The notes beneath the pieces are model-generated. The model ran no database searches. It was not told the origin of the DNA and worked only from the letters and a program-made list of their open reading frames with translations. This document shows, in pieces, positions 1 to 9,000 of a stretch of 64,000 nt of DNA; the stretch's first letter is position 1, and each line of letters starts with the position of its first letter. The position numbers were made by a program, and so were the translations under genes. Source of the stretch: Flavobacteriales bacterium (GTDB lineage: Bacteria; Bacteroidota; Bacteroidia; Flavobacteriales_F; PHOS-HE28); NCBI GenBank assembly GCA_016717225.1, contig JADKGB010000016.1, positions 1 to 64,000 of the forward strand, written 5' to 3'.

Positions 1-613
1 GTTCTTTGTCGATCACACTTTGTGGAGTGCTGGCTTTGTCCAGGGCTATAGGCCCCATGGCAGCCACTTGCATGGCCACATCCTTAGCTGCGCCCTCGAA
101 GCCGGCTTTGTTCAGGCCTACCAAACTGCCCACTTTGTTACCGGGGTGGTTGTAAGCGTAAACGAACTCCGCATTCAACAAGTGGCAAGCGCTCACTTCG
201 ATCTTTTCGCCGATCACACCGGTCTGCTCGACCAACTTCTCTCCAATGGTTTGGCCATTCTCGTAGACCATGGCGTTCAACGCAGCAACACTATCGGCAC
301 CATTTTCCAGCGCAATGGCTGTGATGCGTTTGGCAACTGTCGCGAAATCCGCATTGATAGCCACGAAATCGGTTTCGCAAGCCGTACAAACGAGCACACC
401 TCGCTTGCCATCAGCACTCACGAGGCCGATCACCTGGCCTTCGGAAGCATCACGATCAGCTCGCTTGGCGGCCACTTTCTGGCCCTGCTTGCGCAAGACA
501 TCGATGGCAGCATCGAAGTCGCCATTAGCCTCCGTAAGGGCCTTTTTGCAGTCCATCATGCCCGCACCAGTGATCTGGCGGAGCTTGTTAACGTCGGCGG
601 CGGTAATTGCCAT
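1..613 (-). CDS. tsf: Elongation factor Ts, C-terminal part beyond window edge
   Basis: EF-Ts is the guanine nucleotide exchange factor that recycles EF-Tu during translation. Reading from the ATG at 611-613 on the minus strand gives MAITAADVNKLRQITGAGMM followed by DCKKAL, the canonical UBA-like N-terminus of EF-Ts (TGAGMMDCKKAL signature). A core follows with the typical GYVS-like segment (QVIGLVSADGKRGVLV) and CETDFVA. The frame stays open to base 1, so the C-terminal part lies outside the window. It is the last gene of the rplM-rpsI-rpsB-tsf set, 123 bases after rpsB, which is the usual S2-Ts pairing. The identification is from direct motif recognition; the missing end cannot be assessed. 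Confidence 0.95.
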   Translation of the reverse strand, partial: MAITAADVNKLRQITGAGMMDCKKALTEANGDFDAAIDVLRKQGQKVAAKRADRDASEGQVIGLVSADGKRGVLVCTACETDFVAINADFATVAKRITAIALENGADSVAALNAMVYENGQTIGEKLVEQTGVIGEKIEVSACHLLNAEFVYAYNHPGNKVGSLVGLNKAGFEGAAKDVAMQVAAMGPIALDKASTPQSVIDKE

Positions 614-736
614 GGTTGTGCTCACTGTTCTTTGGAATTGATGTCGGTTGATACTGATCCGGTCGCGCGTTGGGGTTGATGAAGCTTCTGTTCTTGTTCT
701 TCAACAACAACAGGCTTTCGACAACTCCTGTCGCTA

Positions 737-1564
737 CTAGGCTTCTGCTGATGGAGTTCCGGCGGTGGCCTCTTCGGCAACCTTGGCTTCGGTGGCTGGC
801 TTCTCCTCGGCAGCTGCCTCGGTCACGCCCTCTTCATCACCTTCTTCCGGTGTGGCCTCACCACGCTCCTTATCGCTCTTGCGCTCCTCCATGCCTTCGT
901 TGATCGCGGCGATCATGGTGTCGAGGATCAGCTCGATGCTCTTGGTGGCATCGTCGTTCGCTGGGATCGGGAAGTCGATGAGGTTCGGATCGCTGTTGGT
1001 ATCCACCATCGCGAAGGTGGGGATGTTCAACTTGCGAGCTTCGGCTACCGCGATGTGTTCCTTCACGATATCCACGATGAAGAGCGCGCTTGGCAGGCGG
1101 GTAAGATCCGCAATACTGCCGAGGTTCTTCTCCATTTTGTCGCGTTGGCGGCTCACTTGCAAACGCTCGCGCTTGCTCATGTGGTTGAGCGTACCGTCGA
1201 TCTTCATGCGATCGATGTTCGCCATCTTCTTGATCGCCCGGCGAATGGTGCCGAAGTTGGTGAGCATACCACCGCTCCAACGCTCAGTTACGTATGGCAT
1301 GCCCGTAGGCTTCACCCGCTCGGTAACGATGTCCTTCGCTTGCTTCTTGGTAGCGACGAAGAGCACTTTCTTGCCGCTGCGCGCGATCTGCTTCATAGCG
1401 GCAGCCGCCTCATCCAGCTTTACCGCTGTCTTGTTCAGATCGATGATGTGGATCCCCTTCTTCTCCGTGAAGATGTATGGGGCCATGTTCGGGTTCCACT
1501 TCCGGCGCAAGTGGCCAAAGTGTACTCCTGCGTCCAGTAATTGCTTGAATTCGATACGAGCCAT
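737..1564 (-). CDS. rpsB: 30S ribosomal protein S2
   Basis: Structural protein of the small ribosomal subunit. The 275-residue product starts MARIEFKQLLDAGVHFGHLR, with the classic S2 motifs GVHFGHLRRKWNP, APYIFTEKKGIHIIDL and, later, FAMVDTNSDPNLIDFPIPAND. The conserved S2 core ends near residue 225. The last 45-50 residues form a low-complexity Glu/Ala/Lys-rich tail, an extension seen in many Bacteroidota S2 proteins. The ATG at 1562-1564 is preceded by AAGGAAAG about 8 bases upstream, a good ribosome-binding site. The gene lies between rpsI and tsf on the same strand. Confidence 0.97.
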   Translation of the reverse strand: MARIEFKQLLDAGVHFGHLRRKWNPNMAPYIFTEKKGIHIIDLNKTAVKLDEAAAAMKQIARSGKKVLFVATKKQAKDIVTERVKPTGMPYVTERWSGGMLTNFGTIRRAIKKMANIDRMKIDGTLNHMSKRERLQVSRQRDKMEKNLGSIADLTRLPSALFIVDIVKEHIAVAEARKLNIPTFAMVDTNSDPNLIDFPIPANDDATKSIELILDTMIAAINEGMEERKSDKERGEATPEEGDEEGVTEAAAEEKPATEAKVAEEATAGTPSAEA

Positions 1565-1727
1565 GTCAACTTTCCTTTATGGGTTCACTTTCCTTTTTCC
1601 CGTTTTGCAGGCATCCTGGTGGTAGCACACTTGTTCCCTTCGTGCTCAGGGAGACAACCGTAGTCCTCCAGGATTGGATGCTGAACCGCCGGTGCCGAAG
1701 CCAAGGCGGTATCCGCAGGCGTGGGAC

Positions 1728-2114
1728 TTAACGCTTGCTGAACTGGTAACGCTTGCGCGCCTTCTTGCGTCCGAACTTCTTACGCTCCACCTCGCGGGGG
1801 TTACGCGTCATCAGTTCTTCGGCCTTGAGTTTCGGTTTGTGCTCGGGGTCGATCTTCACCAAGGCACGAGCGATGCCCAAACGCAGGGCTTCCACCTGGC
1901 CGGTGGTACCTCCACCATTGATGGTGGCGGTAACATCGTATTTGCCCTCGGTACCCGTGAGCTTGAAAGGCTGCTGCAGTTTGAACTGCTGCATGGTGAT
2001 AGGGAAGTATTCGTTACCTACCACTCCGTTCACGGTGATCTCACCGCTGCCATCATTGAGGACCACGCGCGCCACGCTTGTTTTGCGGCGGCCCAAGCTG
2101 TTCACTGCTTCCAT
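1728..2114 (-). CDS. rpsI: 30S ribosomal protein S9
   Basis: Small-subunit protein whose C-terminal tail reaches the P-site tRNA. The 128-residue product has the S9 hallmarks: N-terminal SLGRRKTSVARVVL, central GGGTTGQVEALRLGIARAL, and the C-terminal basic tail ending KKARKRYQFSKR, in which the terminal Lys-Arg is the conserved tRNA-contacting end. It begins one base after the stop of rplM, so the two are co-transcribed and probably translationally coupled, the usual L13-S9 arrangement. No anomaly is seen. Confidence 0.97.
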   Translation of the reverse strand: MEAVNSLGRRKTSVARVVLNDGSGEITVNGVVGNEYFPITMQQFKLQQPFKLTGTEGKYDVTATINGGGTTGQVEALRLGIARALVKIDPEHKPKLKAEELMTRNPREVERKKFGRKKARKRYQFSKR

Positions 2115-2115
2115 C

Positions 2116-2571
2116 TTACTTAATGCTGTTGAGGTCGATCTTGCGTGGCTTCTGCGCTTCGTGGGTGTGGGTGTTCCCCACGATCACGTGCAGGTTGCCG
2201 AACTGGGCAGCACCCAAACGCGTCTTCGGGAGCATGCCTTTTACGGCGATCTCCAATAGGGCGTATGGCTTGCGGGCCTTCAGGTTCTTGGCCTTCTCAC
2301 GAGTTTGACCTCCTGGATGCAAGCTGTACCGCTGGTACTCCTTGTCCTCCATCTTGTCACCGGTGAGGCGAACTTTTTCGGCGTTGATCACGATCACATG
2401 GTCGCCCGTATCAACGTGCGCTGTGAAGGTGGGTTTGTGTTTGCCACGTACGAGCATGGCGATCTTGCTGGCAACGCGTCCGAGAACTTCGTTCTCGACG
2501 TCCACCAGCAGCCATTCTTTCTGCACGGTGGCCTTGTTGGCCATTGAGGTGGTATGGGACGTGGAAGCCAC
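2116..2571 (-). CDS. rplM: 50S ribosomal protein L13
   Basis: Early-assembly protein of the large ribosomal subunit. The 151-residue product contains ANKATVQKEWLLVDVENEVL, then GRVASKIAMLVRGKHKP and HVDTGDHVIVINAEKVRLTG, all diagnostic of L13. The start chosen is a GTG (bases 2569-2571) with AAGGA a few bases upstream. It gives the short N-terminal extension before ANKATV that Bacteroidota L13 proteins normally have. An internal ATG ten codons in is the alternative start. The gene leads the ribosomal cluster, so the 258 bases upstream should hold its promoter and possibly an L13-type autoregulatory leader. Such leaders are described in Bacteroidia, but I could not demonstrate one here. Confidence 0.96.
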   Translation of the reverse strand: MASTSHTTSMANKATVQKEWLLVDVENEVLGRVASKIAMLVRGKHKPTFTAHVDTGDHVIVINAEKVRLTGDKMEDKEYQRYSLHPGGQTREKAKNLKARKPYALLEIAVKGMLPKTRLGAAQFGNLHVIVGNTHTHEAQKPRKIDLNSIK

Positions 2572-2782
2572 GGGGTCCTTGGGTTTTTGTCTGTTCGGTC
2601 CAGTTCGAAAGCTTGGGTGCAGAACGCACTGCGGGCTAACAAACGGGGCGCGAAGATAGATTTCGTACTCGATCCAACAAGCAGGAGTGGAGAAATAGCT
2701 GAATATGGGTCCCTAAAAGGCCCTCCGACTTGGCTTAAAACCCACAGCGACAGGGTCTATGCTGCAGTTACGGAACGACGAA

Positions 2783-2800
2783 GGCGACCCGTCGGTCGCC
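2783..2800 (-). terminator. Hairpin downstream of the PorE-like gene
   Basis: A perfect 7-bp inverted repeat, GGCGACC / GGTCGCC, with a 4-base loop lies 30 bases beyond the stop of the PorE-like gene on the minus strand. It separates the surface-protein operon from rplM. There is no strong T-run after it, so termination is plausible but not secure. Confidence 0.45.
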
Positions 2801-2829
2801 CTCATCCTGGTTCCTCCTCCCTCGTCCCA

Positions 2830-5154
2830 CTACATCTTCGTGATGATGAACTCGGTTCTGCGGTTCAATTGATGTTCTTCCTCAGAACATTTGGCGTCGT
2901 CCGTGCACTTATTGAGCAACACGCTCTCCCCGAAGCCTTTGCCTTTGATACGGCTCTTCGCAATGCCCTTGCTGATGATATACGCGGCACTGCTCCTGGC
3001 CCGTTTGTCGCTCAATGCCCGATTGCTCGAATTGCTCCCACGGCTATCCGTATGGCTACCCAGTTCGATCTCCATGGTGGGGTTCTCGTTCATTACAGCC
3101 ACCACTTTGTCCAACTCCGTGGCCGCATCCCGCCGAATATTGGCCTTGCCCACATCGAAATAGATGGGGTTGATGTTGATGGCCATGCCCACTTCAGCAC
3201 CGATCTCGATGGGTTGCATGTTGAGGTCCATGGTTTGGTGCATGGCGATCTCACCGTCCTTATCTACCGCATAAGTGAACAGGCCACGTTTCGGAAAAAA
3301 GCCCGCTTTTACCAACCGAACTCTGAATGCAAGCGAATCGCCGATCGCCCTGTTGACAAGTCCACTTCGCAGATCGCCACTCTCGTCGGTGTTACCATCC
3401 ATCACCTTCGTTCCACCAGCGGCTTCCGTCACTTCAACTTTTACGCCTTCCATGGTGCTACCATCCTTCGCGTTTGTCACATGCATCCAAATACGCGCGT
3501 CGGCATTGCGTGCCATGAGCAGATCGCGCGAGAAGGTGCTATCGGCATTCGCTCCGGTAATAACAGGCATCATGGTTTTACGGTAGAGGCCATCTTCGGT
3601 GCTGATCCCATACTCGTTTCTTTCCTCCAGATCGAAAGAGTAATCTCCATTGTTGTCCGTCGTTGTCTCGGAGATCACTTTTCCGGTCGCGTCCTTCAAT
3701 TGCACTTTCACTCCCTGGAGCAATTGCTTGGTCATGCGATCCAAGGCTGTGCCCTCCACACGCAAATAGTTACCCAGTGGTCGAGTGAGTGCCAACGCAT
3801 AAATGTCGTCTCCACCTTTACCCCCTGGTCTATCGCTCGTGAAGTAACCGCTCAACAAGGATCCGTCCAAGGCCAGCGCGAAATCGTCGTGGCCGCTGTT
3901 CAATGGCGCACCCGGGTTCTTCACACCCTTCACTATTCCATCACCACCCATACGGCCGATCAGAATATCATGACCTCCCAAGCCGGGATGACCATCACTC
4001 GAGAACGCGAACGTGCCGTCCACGCCGATAAAAGGGAACATCTCGTCGCCTTCCGTATTCACTTCCGCCCCCAGGCAAATTGGAGTGGTCCAGCTGGCGC
4101 CGCTCTTCGTGGTTTTCCAGATGTCAGTGCCGCCTGTTCCTCCGGGCTTGTCACTGGTGAAGTAGATCGTGTTTCCATCGGTACTCAAACAAGGGTGGCC
4201 GACCGAATATTCATCGCTGTTGAACGGGAACGGCTGTTCGTTCACCCAGGTCGCGTTCTCGTTCTGGCGACTGAAGATCTTCAGGTTGACCACCCCTTCC
4301 CCATTCTTGCCCTTCTTCCCTTTGAAGAAGTTGTTGCGCGTGAACCAGACGGTCTTGCCATCCGCGCTGAAGGTGGCATTGCTTTCGTGATAGCGTGTAT
4401 TGAGCGCGGACAACGCTGTTGGTGCTCCAATGTCGTTGGCGGTGACCGTGCCACTGTACAGATCCAAAAAGGGTTGGCCGTTCCAAGTGTGCCTGCGGAA
4501 TTCGGAAACGGTTGGTGCGCGGTCACTGGCAAAAACGACTTCTTTCCCATGGAAGCTCGCACCCATATCAGCACCCGGTGTGTTCACTATAAGGTCCTTC
4601 ACGGTGCACCCCGCGATCACGCGATCGCGCAATTGGGTGGCATAGGTGCTCGCATTCGCCTGTCGTTCACCGCGACTGTCGGATCCGTTCCTTTCATGAT
4701 ATGCGGTCAAGATCCTATCGGCTTCCTCGTACTTGCCATTTGCACGCAATGCTTGTGCGTAGTTGTACTGGTCCTCGGGTTGCGCTTTTGGCATGTGCAC
4801 AGCCCGAGCGTACCACACTTCGGCTTGCATGAAGTTGCGCACGTTCAAGTAGCTCTTCGCCAATTTGTGTGCGTAGCTCGAATCGGGTACAGCGTTCTCC
4901 GCAGCTCGCTCGTAATTCGCTATCGCCTTACTATATGCGAGCGCATCGTAGGCTTTGTCACCAGCCGTAACGAATCGGCTTTGGGCATTTGTCATAAGAG
5001 GCAGAAGCAGTGCAAGGGCTATAGGCCACAAACCACAAACCAATTGCTCTGCTGTGCTATCCGGAAGTTCAGCGTTCTGCACGCGACCGAAGTTTCGGCG
5101 AGCGAAGCAACCGACGAACGACATCAAGGAACGGGTCCGATACATGGTGCTCAT
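2830..5154 (-). CDS. PorE-like TPR / beta-propeller / OmpA-family lipoprotein or periplasmic protein
   Basis: The 774-residue protein has the domain order of the T9SS component PorE. An N-terminal TPR-like helical region (about 65-170) is followed by PD40/WD40-like propeller blades (about 190-440, with repeated YFTSDKPGG-type strands). Next comes a carboxypeptidase-regulatory-like fold (about 465-540), and the C-terminus is an OmpA domain (about 660-774). The OmpA domain shows IYFDVGKANIRRDA, SHTDSRGSNSSNRALSDKRA and NRRTEF, including the Asp and Arg used to bind diaminopimelate in peptidoglycan. It follows the PorP/SprF gene by 3 bases. The first 40 residues do not resemble a secretion signal; the signal-like stretch PIALALLLPLMTNAQS comes after them. 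A TTG at 5041-5043 giving MVCGLWPIALALLLPL would therefore be a sensible alternative start. Role inferred: anchoring the neighbouring adhesin/PorP system to the cell wall. Confidence 0.85.
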   Translation of the reverse strand: MSTMYRTRSLMSFVGCFARRNFGRVQNAELPDSTAEQLVCGLWPIALALLLPLMTNAQSRFVTAGDKAYDALAYSKAIANYERAAENAVPDSSYAHKLAKSYLNVRNFMQAEVWYARAVHMPKAQPEDQYNYAQALRANGKYEEADRILTAYHERNGSDSRGERQANASTYATQLRDRVIAGCTVKDLIVNTPGADMGASFHGKEVVFASDRAPTVSEFRRHTWNGQPFLDLYSGTVTANDIGAPTALSALNTRYHESNATFSADGKTVWFTRNNFFKGKKGKNGEGVVNLKIFSRQNENATWVNEQPFPFNSDEYSVGHPCLSTDGNTIYFTSDKPGGTGGTDIWKTTKSGASWTTPICLGAEVNTEGDEMFPFIGVDGTFAFSSDGHPGLGGHDILIGRMGGDGIVKGVKNPGAPLNSGHDDFALALDGSLLSGYFTSDRPGGKGGDDIYALALTRPLGNYLRVEGTALDRMTKQLLQGVKVQLKDATGKVISETTTDNNGDYSFDLEERNEYGISTEDGLYRKTMMPVITGANADSTFSRDLLMARNADARIWMHVTNAKDGSTMEGVKVEVTEAAGGTKVMDGNTDESGDLRSGLVNRAIGDSLAFRVRLVKAGFFPKRGLFTYAVDKDGEIAMHQTMDLNMQPIEIGAEVGMAININPIYFDVGKANIRRDAATELDKVVAVMNENPTMEIELGSHTDSRGSNSSNRALSDKRARSSAAYIISKGIAKSRIKGKGFGESVLLNKCTDDAKCSEEEHQLNRRTEFIITKM

Positions 5155-5157
5155 TGA

Positions 5158-6099
5158 TCAGAAGTATCGCGGAGAAAGTGTCTTCTCCTTGTTGAAGCGC
5201 AAGTCGTAACTGAGCATCAGTTCATGCGAACCACTGTGGTAGCTGCGCAATGCCGTGGTGCTGAAGTCGTAAGCGTAGCCCACTTTGAACTGGTCATTGA
5301 TCTGGTAGGCGATCAAGGCACTGAAGCTGTCGCCCGAACGATGGGCCACACCGAGCCAAAACTTTTCACGCAGCAGGAACATCGCGCTCACATCCAATTG
5401 AATGGGCGCTCCTTCCACGGCCTTCACCAATACACTTGGCCGGAATTTCACATCGCGACCAAGATCGAACACATAGCCCGCGATAAGGAAGTAATGCCGC
5501 TGTTGCCTGATCGCACTGACCACGTCCGTTGCACCATCCACTTCGATGCGATCATGTTCGATCAGCTTCGGTGCACTCAGGCCGATGTAGCCTTTCTTGG
5601 TCCAGTAGTACATACCGAAACCGAAGTTGGGTTTAGCCTTGGCCTGCAGATCCTGCCCGAAAAGCGGATCGTTCGCATCCACGTTCTGAATTCCGCCGAG
5701 GTTTACCTGGAAAAGGTCTACACCCGCTTTCAACCCGAACGCCAAACGCGCACGTTCGTTCACCCGGATACGGTAAGCGATGTCGGCGAACGCGAGCGTG
5801 TTGTTCACCGGGCCCACCTTGTCATGCACCACACTAAGGCCCACTCCGAGACTTTCCATGCGAAGCGGTGTGTGGGCGGTAAGTGTCTGGGTGCTGGGCG
5901 CACCGTCCAAACCAACCCATTGTTGACGGGCAAGGCCTGTTACGGTGAAGAGGTCAGCGCTACCTGCATAACCGGGATTCACACTCAAGGTGTTCCACAT
6001 GTACATGGTGTACATGGGGTCTTGCTGCGCGCTTGCGGAACCCACCAGCAACAAGGCTAGCAGGATCGGGAGACATCGATATGGTCGCATAGTGCTCAT
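5158..6099 (-). CDS. PorP/SprF family type IX secretion partner protein
   Basis: Outer-membrane beta-barrel of the PorP/SprF family, 313 residues. The signal peptide LPILLALLLVGSASAQQ is followed by the family hallmark QQDPMYTMYMWNTLSVNPGY and AGS, and by repeated amphipathic strands with GLSVVHDKVGPVN, FGFGMYYWTKKGYIGLS and a terminal LSYDLRF strand. Its ATG overlaps the stop of the giant adhesin gene (ATGA at 6096-6099), indicating translational coupling. In Flavobacterium, SprF is needed to secrete the adhesin SprB, and SprF-like proteins pair with gliding-type C-terminal domains encoded next door. This protein is therefore inferred to be the dedicated partner of the upstream adhesin. Confidence 0.9.
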   Translation of the reverse strand: MSTMRPYRCLPILLALLLVGSASAQQDPMYTMYMWNTLSVNPGYAGSADLFTVTGLARQQWVGLDGAPSTQTLTAHTPLRMESLGVGLSVVHDKVGPVNNTLAFADIAYRIRVNERARLAFGLKAGVDLFQVNLGGIQNVDANDPLFGQDLQAKAKPNFGFGMYYWTKKGYIGLSAPKLIEHDRIEVDGATDVVSAIRQQRHYFLIAGYVFDLGRDVKFRPSVLVKAVEGAPIQLDVSAMFLLREKFWLGVAHRSGDSFSALIAYQINDQFKVGYAYDFSTTALRSYHSGSHELMLSYDLRFNKEKTLSPRYF

Positions 6100-9000
6100 C
6101 GGTTCAAGTAGATATATCCGGTGCGTACTTCTTCTCCTTCAACTCCAAGGTCCAACAGGTACCAATACGTGCCTACCGGTAACACGCCATCCCATGTAAG
6201 CGAGTTGGTGCTGCGTCCATCCCAATCATTACCGTATGGTTCAGCACTGTACACTTCATTTCCCCATCGATTGAAGATGGTGACTTTGGCGAGTGGGTAT
6301 TTATCCAATCCGGTGATCGTCCAGGTATCACCGAAACCATCGTTGTTGGGCGAGAAGCCTTGTGGGATCAACAGGCCCGTTGTGTCAGGACATTCGATCG
6401 TAATGAAGACGAATGCTCCATCGCAAAGCGGCTCCTGGTCGCAAACCACGTAGGTGATCGTGTCAACGCCACAGAAACCATCGGTCGGTGTATAGCTCAA
6501 CGTACCGTCGCTGTTGATCACCACTGTACCGTTCGAGGCATCCGCGGAAGTAACGGTGAGCGGGTCGCCGTTGGGATCGCTGTCGTTGTCGAGCACATCG
6601 ATCAACAGCGGAGTGTCCGGCTCCGTGCCTGTGCTGTCATCCACCGCGATCGGCGGATCGTTCACCGGCGGACATTCCACCGTGACCACCACGATCGCGT
6701 TGTCGCACAATGGCTCAGGATCGCAGATGGTATAGAAGATCGTATCCGTTCCGCAGAAGCCCGTGCTCGGTGTGTAGGTAATGGATCCATCACCGTTGAT
6801 CACTACTGTTCCATTGGACGCACTTGCGCCCGTTACCGTGATCGGGTCTCCGTTCGGATCGCTATCGTTGGTTAGAACGACAACGGTTATTGGCGTGTTC
6901 GCATCGGTGTTCGCCACGTCATCCACAGCGATCGGCGGATCATTCACCGGAGGACAATCAACTGTAACCACCACGATCGCGTTGTCGCAGAGCAACCCGG
7001 GATCGCAAATGGTATAGAAGATCGTATCCGTTCCGCAGAAGCCCGTGCTCGGTGTGTAGGTGATCGAACCATCCCCGTTGATCACTACCGTTCCGTTGGA
7101 CGCACTTGCGCCAGTTACGGTGATCGGATCTCCGTTCGGATCACTATCGTTCGTTAGAACGACAACCGTTACAGGAGTGTCCACATCGGTGTTCGCCACG
7201 TCATCCACAGCGATCGGCGGATCATTCGAGGTTACCGGTGTGACTCCGATGATCACTGTTACTGTGTCACAAGCGCCCGCGTTGTCGCAGAGTACCACGG
7301 TCACGGTATCACTTCCTGTGAAGCCCGGATCCGGCGTGTATGTGAAGCACGAATCACCATTGGCAATGCCGGATACTGTTCCGTTCCCTGGAGGATCGAC
7401 CACGACGGTCACATCCAGTGTGTCTCCGTCCACATCAATGGCATCGAGGCAAATCACGATCGGAATATCCTGTGGTGTTGTTGTGTTCAACGTATCCACA
7501 GGATCGCCGCCATCAATGATGATCGGTGGGTCGTTCACTGGTGTAACATCAATGATCACCAGCACCGTGTCGCATCCACCGTTGTTGTCGCAGACGATCA
7601 CGTTAACCGTATCGCTTCCGTTCCAGTCGGGGTTGGGTGTGTAGGTGAAGCACGTGTCGCCATCGGCAATGCCGTTAGCACTTCCGTTCACCGGCCCACC
7701 GAAAATGCCGGTGATGTCCAAGGTGTCACCGTCGAGATCGATCGCCGTGATGCAGATGGTGATCGCTTGATCTTCGGGCGTAGTGTATGTGAGCGTGTCG
7801 GTAGGCGAGAAATTCCCATCAACAATAATGGGTGGGGTGTTCACACCTGTCACGTCGATGATCACCAGCACAGTGTCACAGGCACCGCTGTTGTCACATA
7901 CAACAGCTGTAAGTGTGTCGCCGCCGACATAGCTCGGGTTCGGAGTATAAACGAAACAGGTGTCTCCGTCATTGAACGAATCCGCCAGACCATTGAGCGG
8001 GCCGTTCAGGATCGCGGTCACATCAAGCGTGTCTCCATCGATATCCAATGCGGTCAAACAAACGGTGGTCGCTGTGTTCACCTCCGTGGAAACGAAGAGC
8101 GTATCGATGCTCACGAAACCGGGATCGGTGATCACCGGCGGATCGTTCGTTGGGGTTACCGTAATGATGACCAGGACCGAATCGCAAGCATTGAACCCAT
8201 CGCACACGAACACGTAGATGGAATCGATGCCGTTGTAATTCGGCAAGGGTGTGTAGGTGATGCACGTGTCGCCGTCCGCCAAGCCGTTGATAAACCCGTT
8301 CAAGACGATCGGGAGAACATTGGTCGCATCAACCGGGAAGCCCTCTGGGTCTATCGCATCGAGGCAGATCTGGATCGGGGTGTCTTCCGGTGTGGTCACT
8401 GCCAAGGTGTCGATCGGGGTACCACCACCGTCAACGATCACCGGCGGATCGTTCTGCTCCAAGACCTGGATGATCACTACGAGCGTATCCGTACCGCCGT
8501 TCCCGTCGCTGACCACCGCGATCAGTGTGTCGGTTCCAATGAAGCTCGGATCTGGGGTGTAGGTCAAACAGGTATCACCGTTCTGAACATTGGTGGCAGT
8601 TCCTGTGAAAGGACCATACGGAACACTGATCACTTCCAGGGTATCACCATCCACATCCACCGCTTCGATGCAGATATCGATCGCCAAGTCCTCCAGCGTG
8701 AATATGGTGAGCGTATCCGTGTAGGCGCCGAAAGGACTGCCGATCACCGGCGGATCGTTCACCGGCGTTACGTCAATGATCACTGTTAAGGTATCGCAAC
8801 CGCCATTATTGTCGCAAACAAGCAGTTGAAGTGTATCGACGCCGTTAAGGTCCGGATCCGGTGTATAGAGGAAGCACGTATCGCCGTCGGCCAACTCTGT
8901 AACCGATCCGATCTGTGGGCCGCTCAACACACCGCTGACTTCCACCGGGTCACCGTCAATATCGATCACATCGAGGCAGATCGTGATCGGTGTGTCTTCT

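Noticed and set aside
765..1625. Plus-strand frame of 286 codons opposite rpsB
   Set aside because: Translation is Ser/Arg-rich low-complexity and lies opposite a certain ribosomal protein gene.
2554..5157. Plus-strand open frame of 867 codons opposite the PorE-like gene
   Set aside because: It is antisense to a gene with clear TPR, propeller and OmpA motifs; its own translation has no domain, is rich in His/Arg/Ile and has no signal or start context.
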